Assembly: GCA_943842625.1 (NCBI GenBank)
Contig: CALTCK010000009.1
Span: 124,001-188,000, forward strand
DNA from: an uncultured Flavobacteriaceae bacterium
GTDB lineage: Bacteria; Bacteroidota; Bacteroidia; Flavobacteriales; Flavobacteriaceae
Length of the DNA: 64,000 nucleotides
Direction: 5' to 3'
Made by a program: the position numbers and the translations under genes. Positions 55,454 to 64,000 of this stretch are shown piece by piece; position 1 is the first letter of the stretch; every line of letters begins with the position of its first letter. The notes beneath the pieces were generated by a model that worked only from the letters and a program-made list of their open reading frames with translations, ran no database searches and was not told the DNA's origin.

Positions 55454-55891
55454 TTAATCGTTTGTTTTTAAAGCAATATTCATTCGATTTCCAGAAGTTA
55501 CTTCTGAAGATGATTCAAATTCCAAAACCAAAGGTCTATACTCATTCGTCAGGTTTATATTATATGCAGAAAACACTAATACTCCTGCACGTTCATTTGC
55601 AGGAACTACAACTGACGCATCAAATGAATAACTTTCTGGGGGTAAATCCGAGTCTTCCTCTACTACCACAACATTGAAAGTTCTATCTTCTGAAGAACTG
55701 GTTGAAACAAAGTAAGATAAAGGGAAATTAATCTCAGGAGTACTTTGTGATAATGGAAGTTCTAGTGTAGCCGAAATAGTAAATCCAATAGTATCGTTTC
55801 GAACAGAATTAAAATCATCATAATTTGTTGAACATGAGGTTACAAACATTAGAACTGCTAATATGGTAACTAATTTAGTTATATTTTTCAT
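55454..55891 (-). CDS. Lipoprotein encoded after SusD, 145 aa, family not recognised
   Basis: Lipoprotein signal MKNITKLVTILAVLMFVTSC (Cys20) followed by an all-beta, Ser/Thr- and acid-rich domain (GFTISATLELPLSQSTPEIN, YSFDASVVVPANERAGVLVF, YRPLVLEFESSSEVTSGNRM). The fold resembles the DUF4843/DUF1735-like beta-sandwich lipoproteins that often follow SusD, but I cannot name the family. It starts 17 bases after the SusD stop and ends at the operon terminator. Likely a surface-exposed accessory of the SusCD transporter. Confidence 0.75.
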   Translation of the reverse strand: MKNITKLVTILAVLMFVTSCSTNYDDFNSVRNDTIGFTISATLELPLSQSTPEINFPLSYFVSTSSSEDRTFNVVVVEEDSDLPPESYSFDASVVVPANERAGVLVFSAYNINLTNEYRPLVLEFESSSEVTSGNRMNIALKTND

Positions 55892-55908
55892 AAGTCTTAA
55901 ATTATTAA

Positions 55909-57336
55909 TTAATAGCCTGGATTTTGTTGTAAATTAGGATTTACATCTAAGGATTGTTGTGACAGAGGTAATTGAAACAACGTACTCCCGGATTCTAAAT
56001 TTAGAACGTCTGAGGGAGTTCCAGATCCATCCGCTTGATCTCCAGCGTTAGTTCTGTTAACTGAAAGCCCCCATCGTTTAAGATCAAAAAATCTTTGATA
56101 TTCAAATGCAAACTCTAGTCTTCTTTCTAATCGTATCGCATCTCTTAAATCTATTGCAGTTTCACCATTTGGCGGATTTGAATACCTTTTATTCCTTACT
56201 TCATCTAATGCACTCCTTGCAGAGGATTCATTGCCTAAATTATAATAAGCTTCAGCTTTATTTAAATAAACTTCAGCTGCACGAAATATTTTATAATCAA
56301 CTTCACCGTTTGTTTGTCCAGGTCTTCCAAATAACTTTTTAATACCATTATAGGCATTACCTCCACTTAATCCTTCAAATGTATAAGCCTCTTTTCTTAT
56401 GTCATCGTCAGCGAATAAATTGTATAATTGAAATGAGGTTACATACTCAGGAATTAAAGAAGTCATACTACCTTGACTCCAAGTAACACCGATACTGTTT
56501 CCTAATATCGGATCTACATTCGGAATATAAAAAATCAAACCATCTCGATTGGTATCTTCCCAAACTCCTACAACGTTATCTCTAGCTGCTATTTGATAAT
56601 CAACTTGGTTTGCTGCATCAATCGAATTTTGCCATTCTCCCATGTAAAGATATACTCTAGATAATAACACATTGACTGCGTCAAGATTCATTCTTCCGAC
56701 CGGATTTATGGGATTTATTTTTGTTTTTGCTTCTTGGAGATCCTCCAGTATTTTTGTGTAAGATTCTGCAACTGATAATCTAGCAGGTTCAATATTAGGA
56801 TCTGGCTCTTGAACATATGCAACACCCAAACTAGTATTTGCATCTCCAGATTGGGTTGGTATTTTTCCAAAAAATGTAACGAGATTAAAATGAGCTAATG
56901 CTCTTAATGCTTTTGCTTCTGCAATAATATTATTTTTACTCTCACCTTCAAAATTCTGAACGTAGTATAGAATTTGGTTAGCTCTAAAAATTAAAGCATA
57001 AGCATCTGAATAAGTACCTCCTAGAGTTGAATTAGAGTTGTATTCGTAATCATGCAAAATTCTTTTTGAAAAGCGCCCTCTTTGAGATAAAGTCACATTG
57101 TCGGCCAAAATATCAGGAGCACTTAATAAAGATCCAGCATCACTACTACCGTATAAGCCACCTCTTGTTAGCGCAGAATAAACTCCACGTAAACCATTTT
57201 CAAAATCTTGAGCAGTGACGTAGGCATTCTCAGTTGCAAATTCATCATAAGGCAACTGATTTAGTTCATCATCACAGGAAAAAAATAATCCTGCAATAAT
57301 TATCATTGGTATAAATATTTTATATATATTTTTCAT
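55909..57336 (-). CDS. SusD/RagB-family outer-membrane lipoprotein
   Basis: Surface substrate-capture lid of a SusCD importer. Lipoprotein signal MKNIYKIFIPMIIIAGLFFSC (Cys21), DDELNQLPYDEFATENAYVT, then TPR-like SusD repeats: ALRALAHFNLVTFFGKIPTQ, NLDAVNVLLSRVYLYMGEW, and the C-terminal YFDLKRWG-type segment FEYQRFFDLKRWGLSVNRTN. Ends with PLSQQSLDVNPNLQQNPGY, the usual SusD finish. 475 residues. It starts 17 bases after the SusC stop. Its substrate is not set by sequence, but the M28 peptidase upstream suggests peptides. Confidence 0.95.
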   Translation of the reverse strand: MKNIYKIFIPMIIIAGLFFSCDDELNQLPYDEFATENAYVTAQDFENGLRGVYSALTRGGLYGSSDAGSLLSAPDILADNVTLSQRGRFSKRILHDYEYNSNSTLGGTYSDAYALIFRANQILYYVQNFEGESKNNIIAEAKALRALAHFNLVTFFGKIPTQSGDANTSLGVAYVQEPDPNIEPARLSVAESYTKILEDLQEAKTKINPINPVGRMNLDAVNVLLSRVYLYMGEWQNSIDAANQVDYQIAARDNVVGVWEDTNRDGLIFYIPNVDPILGNSIGVTWSQGSMTSLIPEYVTSFQLYNLFADDDIRKEAYTFEGLSGGNAYNGIKKLFGRPGQTNGEVDYKIFRAAEVYLNKAEAYYNLGNESSARSALDEVRNKRYSNPPNGETAIDLRDAIRLERRLEFAFEYQRFFDLKRWGLSVNRTNAGDQADGSGTPSDVLNLESGSTLFQLPLSQQSLDVNPNLQQNPGY

Positions 57337-57353
57337 TTTTAAAATTTATGTGA

Positions 57354-60300
57354 TTAGAAACTTAAATCAATTCCAAAATTAATTGATTTTGTATTTGGAT
57401 AACTATATAATGTAGCTTCTCCAGGAGCAACTGTGTTTGCAAAATTAATTGTTTCACCAGAAGATATACCTACCTCAGGGTCGCCATAAAACTCAGTAAA
57501 AGTTAATAAGTTTTGGCCTTGTACATACAACCTTAAGGAATTAAATGGAATTTTATCAAGTAATTCACTTGGGAATGTATATGAAAAAGTTATATTTCTC
57601 ATACGTATGTAATCTCCTTTCTCAAGAAACCTATCAGAATTCACTGAATTTGCTTCATTTTGATAAATTGGACTTGGCTGAACATTGGTGTCACCTGGTT
57701 GCTGCCAATAGTTGAAGGCACTTAGGGCTTGGTTGTCATCAATATTTATACCGTCTGAATTTAGATTAGAACGAACAAAGTTATTGATCCAATTTCCAGA
57801 TTTAAAAACAAAATCAGCTCTTAAGCCCCAACCCTTGTAATTTAAATCTGTAAAAAAACCACCTTCTTTATCTGCAATAGTTGACTTTCCTTGAAGCACT
57901 CTATTTTCACCCTCTGGAAGATCACCAGCTCTATATACTTCACCATCAGCTCCGTAATACAAAGGCGCTCCGTTATTAGGATCAACCCCAGCGTATCTAA
58001 CCAAATAATGTTCATTTATCATAGCTCCTTCTCTAAACAGGATATTGTATGCATTATCCGGAATCACATCCTCTCCATCTGGTAACTCAACAATCTCATG
58101 ATCTAAAAAGAAAATATTTCCACCTAAAGTCCATTTCCAATCGTTGTTTCTTATAATATCTCCTTGTAATGATAATTCAAAACCTTTATTTTGAATTTCA
58201 CCCAAGTTTCCAAAAATTGACCCAACTCCAGCCTCGTCAGAGGTAGGTATAGCAAATAATAAATCTGTTGTATTTCTAACAAAATAGTCAGCAACACCTC
58301 TTATTCTTCTATTCAATAAATTAAATTCAAGTCCGATATTCGTTGTAGCTGTTGTTTCCCATTTTAATTCTGGATTTCCAATATTAGATGGTATCGTAGC
58401 TGAACCTCCTGGATAAGAACCAAAAGAAACGTTGTCTTGAGCAGCGTAACGAGAAATTCCGTTTCTATTACCTACCGTTCCATAAGATGCTCTTAATTTT
58501 AAATCGTTAATTTCATCAACATTGAAAAAATCTTCCTTTGCTATATTCCAACCTAAGGATCCGCTGTAAAATAGTCCCCATCGTGTATCTTTACCAAAAT
58601 TTGAAGATCCATCATACCTTACAGAGGCCGATGCTAAGTACTTTTGTTCAAAATCATAATCCGCAAACATTCCATAAGAAACTAGTGTTAGGATATTTTT
58701 TGTAGTACTGGCTGATGTTACTTGAGCAGCGTTAATTTGTGTTGTTAATAATTCTGAAGGAAAACCAATACTTCTTAAATTATAGCCATTATTTTCGTTA
58801 TAGTTGTACTCAAACAATCCCATTATATTTAGATTGTGGCTATCACTTAAATAGTTGTAATTTAAACGATTACTCATGGTCATATCGAAATAATAATTTC
58901 CGGTATCTAATTTATTACCTGGATTATCAGGGTCTCCTATAATACTATCTAGTATCCCTCCGGGTTTTGAGTAACTTTCTGTTCTCCGGTTTAAACTGTT
59001 GATTGAGGTATTAAAACCATAACTAAAATTATCAGAAAACATTATTTCTGCATCAACACTCGATAAAAAGTTATTTTTAATCTCAAATGAAGGTTCTGAC
59101 AAAAGTGCTCCTCTAACATTAAATGTAGTGTGTGTTGGTGTGTAAATAGGGTTTCCGTTTTCATCTAAAATAGGACTACCGTTTTCATCTAACTCAAACT
59201 CTGTTTCGTACGCATTATAATCATACATTGCTCTAAATGGATTTTGAACATTGTTTCTATCTCGAGGTTCATCACTTGTTGATCTTGAATAACCAACGTT
59301 AACTCCAACTTTTAACCAATCCTTCGCGTCAAAATTTAGATTTAGCCGGGTATTAATTCTTTCGAAGCCATCTAGCTGATCAATAATTCCTCCATTCTTA
59401 TCGTATCCAACAGAAAAATAATAATCCATATTTTCCATTCCGCCAGACATGGAAACATTATTACTTTGAATGTAACCATCTTTTAACATCAGATCTTGCC
59501 AATCAGTTTGATAGTCTAATAAAAATTGTCTTTCTGGACTTCCTGGAAGTGTAGTTACACCTGGTGAGTTACTGGCTGCTGAAATCCCTAGTGAATAAAG
59601 TTCTGCTTCATATTGCATTTTTTGAGAGGCATCCATCACATCAAAATTTGGTTGTATTCTTTCTGAATAACCAAACCTTGAACTAAAACGAATTTCTGCA
59701 TCTTTATTTCTATTACCACTTTTTGTTGTAATAACCACCACTCCATTTGCCCCTCTAGAACCATATCTTGCTGTTGTAGCTGCATCTTTTAAAATAGATA
59801 GATTTTCAATATCTTGGTTTGAAATAGTTCCTAAATCTTGTTCTCTAACAACTGAACCATCCACAATATAAAGTGGAGATGATGCACCAGCACTTAAAGA
59901 GCCAACTCCTCTAATTCTAACAAAAGCACCTTCTCCTGGTTTACCATTAGCAGCAGTTACCTGAACACCAGCGGCTTTACCTTGTATTAAATTATCAATA
60001 CTTGTTGAAGGTGTTAACTCTGCTATTTCGGAAGCAGAGATAGAAACTACTGCTGATGTTTGTACTGTTTTATTTCTTCGTGAATAACCAGTTACCACAA
60101 CTTCTTCTAGTTCTGAGGCATCTTCCTGAAGTTGGACATTATAACTAGTTTTAGAATCTGAAATTTTTCGCTCAATGGAAATGTAACCAATAAAGCTAAA
60201 AACAATTGTTTTTTCAGCATCAACATTAAGGGTAAAGTACCCGTCGAAATCTGTTTGAGTACCATTGTTCGAATCTTTCTCGACAATGTTTACTCCGATT

Positions 60301-60413
60301 AAGGGTTCACCAGAGGTGTCAGTAACTACTCCCGAAATAGAATTTTCTTGAGCAAATACAGTAGTGATGTTAAAAAACATAAACACTAACCACTTAAAAT
60401 AGTTTTTTTTCAT
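57354..60413 (-). CDS. SusC/RagA-family TonB-dependent outer-membrane transporter
   Basis: TonB-energised barrel that imports polymers bound by SusD. 1019 residues. Signal peptide MKKNYFKWLVFMFFNITTVFAQ, a carboxypeptidase-like regulatory domain (about 22-105; ISGVVTDTSGEPLIGVNIVE, FDGYFTLNV), TonB box-like ELEEVVVTGYSRRNK, plug (about 110-230; NLIQGKAAGVQVTAANGKPG, ILKDAATTARYGSRGANGVV) and the barrel, ending NFGIDLSF with the C-terminal Phe typical of outer-membrane proteins. No extra STN domain, so no anti-sigma signalling is indicated. Partner SusD and a lipoprotein follow. Confidence 0.97.
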   Translation of the reverse strand: MKKNYFKWLVFMFFNITTVFAQENSISGVVTDTSGEPLIGVNIVEKDSNNGTQTDFDGYFTLNVDAEKTIVFSFIGYISIERKISDSKTSYNVQLQEDASELEEVVVTGYSRRNKTVQTSAVVSISASEIAELTPSTSIDNLIQGKAAGVQVTAANGKPGEGAFVRIRGVGSLSAGASSPLYIVDGSVVREQDLGTISNQDIENLSILKDAATTARYGSRGANGVVVITTKSGNRNKDAEIRFSSRFGYSERIQPNFDVMDASQKMQYEAELYSLGISAASNSPGVTTLPGSPERQFLLDYQTDWQDLMLKDGYIQSNNVSMSGGMENMDYYFSVGYDKNGGIIDQLDGFERINTRLNLNFDAKDWLKVGVNVGYSRSTSDEPRDRNNVQNPFRAMYDYNAYETEFELDENGSPILDENGNPIYTPTHTTFNVRGALLSEPSFEIKNNFLSSVDAEIMFSDNFSYGFNTSINSLNRRTESYSKPGGILDSIIGDPDNPGNKLDTGNYYFDMTMSNRLNYNYLSDSHNLNIMGLFEYNYNENNGYNLRSIGFPSELLTTQINAAQVTSASTTKNILTLVSYGMFADYDFEQKYLASASVRYDGSSNFGKDTRWGLFYSGSLGWNIAKEDFFNVDEINDLKLRASYGTVGNRNGISRYAAQDNVSFGSYPGGSATIPSNIGNPELKWETTATTNIGLEFNLLNRRIRGVADYFVRNTTDLLFAIPTSDEAGVGSIFGNLGEIQNKGFELSLQGDIIRNNDWKWTLGGNIFFLDHEIVELPDGEDVIPDNAYNILFREGAMINEHYLVRYAGVDPNNGAPLYYGADGEVYRAGDLPEGENRVLQGKSTIADKEGGFFTDLNYKGWGLRADFVFKSGNWINNFVRSNLNSDGINIDDNQALSAFNYWQQPGDTNVQPSPIYQNEANSVNSDRFLEKGDYIRMRNITFSYTFPSELLDKIPFNSLRLYVQGQNLLTFTEFYGDPEVGISSGETINFANTVAPGEATLYSYPNTKSINFGIDLSF

Positions 60414-60548
60414 ATTTTGTTATTTAAGTTAGTAATAAGTTTAGAGAAAAAAGATTAAAAAAGCAATTTTAAAGCTTACGCATTTTACTTAATTAGGTTT
60501 TATTTTTTTTAATCTAATAGATTTTAAAGATATGAAAAAAAAAATAAC

Positions 60549-61967
60549 TTATTCTTTAAAATTATTTCCATATTTATCCATTAGGTATATAATTCCTGTC
60601 ATTGCTGCCGCTCCCAGTTCCAATTCTCTTTTATTTACCTTATCAAAGGTATCGTTGGCTGCATGATGATAATCAAAATACCTTTGAGAATCTGGTCTTA
60701 ATCCAGCTAAAACTTTAATTATACCTTGGTTTTTAAGAGGACCAATATCTGCTCCACTCCCTCCTTTTACAAATCTGTTCACTAAATAAGGATCAAACAA
60801 AGTCTCCCAGCTCTTAATTTGATCAAAATTACTCTCACTAGTATCAAAAGAAAAACCCCTTGGAGTAAATCCTCCTGCATCACTTTCTAGAGCAAAAACA
60901 TGCTGCTCTCCTTTCTTTTTAGCCTCTGTTGCATATTTATTTCCACCTCTCAAACCATTTTCTTCATTCATAAACATAACGGCTCTGATTGTATATTTAG
61001 GTTGGTAGCCTATCATTTTTAGGAGTCTTAATACTTCTAAAGATTGAACACATCCAGCTCCATCATCGTGAGAACCGTCACCTAAATCCCAAGAGTCTAA
61101 ATGCCCTCCAACAACAATATATTTATTGGGGTATTTACTACCTGTAATTTCTCCAATCACGTTATAGGATTGAACATCTGGATGTGATTTGCAATTTTGG
61201 TTAAAGTAAAATAGCAAGTTAGGCTGTAACTTTAAAGTAGCGCTCAAATAATTTGCACCGTTAGTACTAATGGCACATGCAGGAATTTTTAGATGTTCAG
61301 GAGTATCTCCGTAGCTCATTGCTCCAGTGTGTGGAAAATCATCTTGACTCAAGCTCATAGATCGCACCACAACTCCTGCTGCTCCATATTTTGCAGCTTC
61401 AGAAGCACCTGAGTATCTTTGCTCAACAGCACCACCGTATGCAAGCATCGTTTGAATTAAATTATCCTGCATTGGTCGATTGAAGAAAACAATATTTCCT
61501 TCTATTTTTTCTCTACCCAATTCTTTCAATTCATCAAAACTTTTTACTTCTACTACCTTGGTCTTTAACCCTCCGTATGGAGTTGGAACAGATCCTCCAA
61601 GAGCGCAAATATTAGCGATTGATGTAACACCAGGAGAAGTTTCTATATATGAATACTCCTTGGCTCCACGGGTCCATTTTGGAACCATAACTGGTTGAAG
61701 CCAAACTTTATCCAAACCTAATCCTTGCATTTGTTCTTTGGTGTAATCGACAGCTAGTTCTGCTCCCAGCGAACCAGAAAGCCTACTCCCTATGTTATTA
61801 GACAAATAATCTAACCATTGATAGCTTTGTCCCTCATTTAATGAAGCATTAAAAACTTGCTTAATCATTGTAGAATCTTGCTGATTTATTTTTTGAGAAA
61901 AACCAGAAAAATAAATTAAAGTTAGAAATATGAAAAAGATAATTTCATTAATAAAATATTTATTCAT
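60549..61967 (-). CDS. Secreted M28-family zinc peptidase (carboxypeptidase Q-like)
   Basis: 472 residues: signal peptide MNKYFINEIIFFIFLTLIYF ending FSQ, a PA-domain insert (about 120-240), then the M28 catalytic part. Zinc ligands and catalytic residues are in VGGHLDSWDLGDGSHDDGAG, MFMNEENGLRGGNKYA and ALESDAGGFTPRGF; HHAANDTFDKVNKRELELG carries the last His. Similar to plasma glutamate carboxypeptidase, which splits dipeptides. Located 31 bases after the response regulator and 135 bases before SusC on the same strand; it probably feeds or is fed by the SusCD importer. Confidence 0.93.
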   Translation of the reverse strand: MNKYFINEIIFFIFLTLIYFSGFSQKINQQDSTMIKQVFNASLNEGQSYQWLDYLSNNIGSRLSGSLGAELAVDYTKEQMQGLGLDKVWLQPVMVPKWTRGAKEYSYIETSPGVTSIANICALGGSVPTPYGGLKTKVVEVKSFDELKELGREKIEGNIVFFNRPMQDNLIQTMLAYGGAVEQRYSGASEAAKYGAAGVVVRSMSLSQDDFPHTGAMSYGDTPEHLKIPACAISTNGANYLSATLKLQPNLLFYFNQNCKSHPDVQSYNVIGEITGSKYPNKYIVVGGHLDSWDLGDGSHDDGAGCVQSLEVLRLLKMIGYQPKYTIRAVMFMNEENGLRGGNKYATEAKKKGEQHVFALESDAGGFTPRGFSFDTSESNFDQIKSWETLFDPYLVNRFVKGGSGADIGPLKNQGIIKVLAGLRPDSQRYFDYHHAANDTFDKVNKRELELGAAAMTGIIYLMDKYGNNFKE

Positions 61968-61998
61968 TTTGATGTTTTTTTAAAGAATATTAATCGAC

Positions 61999-63161
61999 TT
62001 ATTTACTTGCAAATAATTTCACGTCATTTTCAGAAACCTGTTTACCACTTAAAATGATTAATCTTTCAATGACATTTCTTAATTCTCTTATGTTTCCAGT
62101 CCAATCGTATTTTTGTAACATAGTAATTGCATTTTTTGAAAATTCCTTACGAATAGTACCTTGTTCCTCAGAAATTTTTTTGCTAAAATGTTGAATTAAC
62201 AGAGGAATATCTTGCCGTCTTTCATTTAATAATGGAACTTTTATTAAGATTACAGCCAAACGGTGATACAAATCTTCTCTAAAATTTCCTTCAGAAATTT
62301 CTTTTTGGAGATCTTTATTGGTTGCTGCTATAACTCTTACATTTACTTTTATATTTTGATTACTTCCTACTCTACAAATTTCACTTTCTTGAAGCGCTCT
62401 CAAGACTTTAGCCTGAGCAGATAAACTCATATCTCCAATTTCATCAAGAAATAATGTTCCATTATTAGCCGTTTCAAACTTTCCAGCTCGATCTTTAGAA
62501 GCGCCAGTAAAACTTCCTTTTTTATGACCAAATAATTCACTTTCTATGAGCTCACTTGGTATAGCAGCACAATTTACTTCAATTAAAGGACCTTTGTTTC
62601 TTAAACTTTTTTCATGCAACCAATGTGCAACAAGTTCTTTACCAGATCCATTCGCGCCCGTAATTAAAACTCTTGCATCACTAGGAGCAACTTTTTCAAT
62701 CATTTTTTAATATGAGAAATAGAAGGAGATTTTCCTATCATTTCATATTTTTTTTGAACTTTTTTCTTGAGACGTTTATTTTCCACAAATAGTTGTTTGC
62801 TGTCTAATGCAATACGAACTGTATTCAATAATCGATTTAAATCTGGTGGTTTAGAAATATAATCAAAGGCTCCTAATCGCATAGAATGAACTGCTGTATC
62901 TAAATCGCCGTGTCCAGAGATCATAACTATAGGAATTTCTGGTTTTAATTTTTTTATTTGAGTAAGAACTTCTATACCATCCATTTTAGGCATTTTAATG
63001 TCGCATAAAATAAGATCAAAATTTTCATTTTCTACGAGATTAATTCCCTGGATACCGTCCTCGGTTTCGGAAACCTTATAATTTGAATTTTCCTCAGAAA
63101 GTATCCTTAACAGTACCCTCCTAATGGCAGCTTCATCCTCGATGATTAAAATTTTTGACAT
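61999..63161 (-). pseudogene. NtrC-type sigma-54 response regulator without HTH, split by a one-base frameshift
   Basis: The first frame (63161 to TGA at 62700) holds a receiver domain: MSKILIIEDEAAIRRVLLRI, phospho-acceptor Asp54 in LILCDIKMPKMDG, ISKPPDLNRLLNT, and ends [10 protein letters not shown]. The second frame (62703 to 61999) starts [20 protein letters not shown] and holds an AAA+ sigma-54 activator domain: Walker [15 protein letters not shown] loop, Walker B LFLDEIGD and [20 protein letters not shown]. Together they read like one ordinary 387-residue protein; one A is missing from a run of six at 62703-62708. The stop and ATG overlap as ATGA, so two coupled proteins are also possible. 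The protein ends [11 protein letters not shown], with no Fis-type DNA-binding domain. Presumed to regulate the downstream peptidase-SusCD genes. Confidence 0.9.
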
Positions 63162-63242
63162 AAAATATAACGAAATTTAGAATTTCATAAATGTAACAAA
63201 TAATATAATAATAGCAGAATTTATATTCACAAAGGAACATCT

Positions 63243-63282
63243 AAAAAAACAAAACCCACCCTTTAATTTAATAAAGGATGGG
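63243..63282 (-). terminator. Intrinsic terminator after dnaJ
   Basis: On the minus strand a stem of ten pairs with one mismatch (63255-63264 with 63273-63282) around an 8-base AT loop is followed by TTTTGTTTTTTT. It lies 80 bases after the dnaJ stop and before the response-regulator gene. The rest of the 201-bp gap shows nothing firm. Confidence 0.75.
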
Positions 63283-63362
63283 AAAAAATTGCTATGAAAA
63301 AGAAAAATTACACTACTAAGTAGTGAATATCAAATATAGTGAATTTTTTCTAAATCTTATGG

Positions 63363-64000
63363 TTACGAAAACATATCTTTAACTTTTTCAAAAAAAGATT
63401 TTTCCCCTTTCTCAGGATTAGGTTGAAAATTATAGTTATCACTCATTTTTTTAAAGAATTCCTTTTGTTCCTTATTTAATGTTTTTGGGGTCCATACATT
63501 TATATGTACAAGTAAATCACCAGAGCCATAGTTGTTAATACTTGGGATTCCTTTATTTCGAAGTCGAAGAATTTTACCACTTTGTACACCTTGCTCTATC
63601 TTAATTCTTACCTTTCCATTAACCGTGTCAATTTCTTTTGAGGTTCCTAAAACAGCGTCTGAAAAACTGATATATAAATCGTGGTGTAAGTTATCACCCT
63701 CCCGCTGCAAAGTTGCATGAGGAAGTTCCTCTATAGCTACCAATAAATCACCTGATATACTATTTCCGGGTGCTTCATTTCCTTTTCCGGACACCTTCAG
63801 CTGCATACCTTCTACAACTCCAGCTGGTATTTTTATTGAAACTGTTTCTTCGGTTTGTAACATTCCATGCACATCTGCATTAGATGGTTTTTTATCAATA
63901 GTTTGTCCAGAACCACTACAAGAATTACAGGGTGCAGAAGTTTGCATTCTACCTAATATAGTGTTTTGGATTCGGGTTACTTGACCACTACCATTACAAG
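63363..64000 (-). CDS. dnaJ: Chaperone protein DnaJ, C-terminal part; 5' end lies outside the window
   Basis: Co-chaperone of DnaK. The minus frame is open through base 64000; the first full codon is at 63998 and the methionine at 63947 is internal. Seen are the end of the zinc-finger region (CNGSGQVTRIQNTILGRMQ, then CNSCSGSGQTIDKKP) and the substrate-binding beta domains: VSIKIPAGVVEGMQLKVSGK, LLVAIEELPHATLQREGDNL, and the end PKTLNKEQKEFFKKMSDN. The J-domain and Gly/Phe region are not included. Usually paired with grpE upstream, which would lie beyond the window. Confidence 0.95.
   Translation of the reverse strand, partial: CNGSGQVTRIQNTILGRMQTSAPCNSCSGSGQTIDKKPSNADVHGMLQTEETVSIKIPAGVVEGMQLKVSGKGNEAPGNSISGDLLVAIEELPHATLQREGDNLHHDLYISFSDAVLGTSKEIDTVNGKVRIKIEQGVQSGKILRLRNKGIPSINNYGSGDLLVHINVWTPKTLNKEQKEFFKKMSDNYNFQPNPEKGEKSFFEKVKDMFS

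Noticed and set aside
60490-60535. Hairpin AATCTA-A-TAGATT near the M28 gene end as a terminator
   Set aside because: It is short and AT-only, and on the minus strand it is followed by A rather than T, so it would not terminate the M28 transcript; read-through into SusC fits better.

Overview
The window is an AT-rich, gene-dense chromosomal segment of a member of the Bacteroidota, almost certainly Flavobacteriaceae. Reasons: promoters of the TAnnTTTG (-7) type; a SusC/SusD outer-membrane pair; bacillithiol synthesis (BshC); a long flavobacterial NusB, MoxR and parvulin set; DUF3276/PUR, DUF2795, DUF3820 and DUF2911 proteins; and many lipoproteins or signal peptides ending in FSQ/NAQ. No rRNA, tRNA, CRISPR array, insertion sequence or phage gene was recognised, and no gene-free stretch exceeds 300 bases.

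Layout. 1-8253 (minus): 5' part of aconitase, a MoxR ATPase, a cluster of two parvulin-type foldases and a lipoprotein, and IMP dehydrogenase. 8391-12457 (minus): 5'-nucleotidase lipoprotein, HMG-CoA lyase, LysE exporter, dihydroorotate dehydrogenase. 12518-13753 (plus): peptidase T, ending at a bidirectional terminator. 13818-16749 (minus): yajC (frameshifted), DUF1573 lipoprotein, nusB, leucine-type dehydrogenase. 16864-21678 (plus): ABC exporter, PUR-domain protein, M14 peptidase. 21717-23873 (minus): flavin oxidoreductase and mnmA. 24029 (plus): fasciclin lipoprotein. 24670-32918 (minus): MORN-like protein, yidC, pyrG, DUF3820, LysM/PBP1 protein, guaA. 33157-35531 (plus): HMG-CoA synthase and a DUF1295 membrane enzyme around a 40-bp perfect palindrome. 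35584-37179 (minus): bshC. 37315-46033 (plus): second M14 peptidase, methyltransferase, ABC ATPase, a 53-aa membrane protein, cobalamin adenosyltransferase, DUF2795, secA. 46055-49472 (minus): DUF808, tyrosine-phosphatase-like protein, LTA-synthase-like sulfatase. 49565-52551 (plus): DUF2911, meaB, GT2, LAB_N protein. 52548-55366: PAP2, two small orphans, MATE exporter. 55454-63161 (minus): sigma-54-type response regulator (split by a one-base frameshift), M28 peptidase, SusC, SusD and a lipoprotein. 63363-64000 (minus): 3' part of dnaJ.

How it works together. Most of the window is core biology: nucleotide synthesis (guaB, guaA, pyrG, pyrD), protein export and envelope folding (secA, yidC, yajC, parvulins, dnaJ), tRNA thiolation, and envelope lipid or sugar work. 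PduO-type adenosyltransferase and MeaB point to a B12-dependent methylmalonyl-CoA mutase elsewhere. HMG-CoA synthase and HMG-CoA lyase touch mevalonate and leucine metabolism. The M28, M14 and M20 (PepT) peptidases with a SusCD pair suggest a peptide-feeding lifestyle.

I found no convincing new defence or mobile system. The most notable signals are two one-base frameshifts (yajC and the response regulator), an apparently leaderless guaA, two exact palindromes in intergenic DNA, and a regulator-peptidase-SusCD locus.
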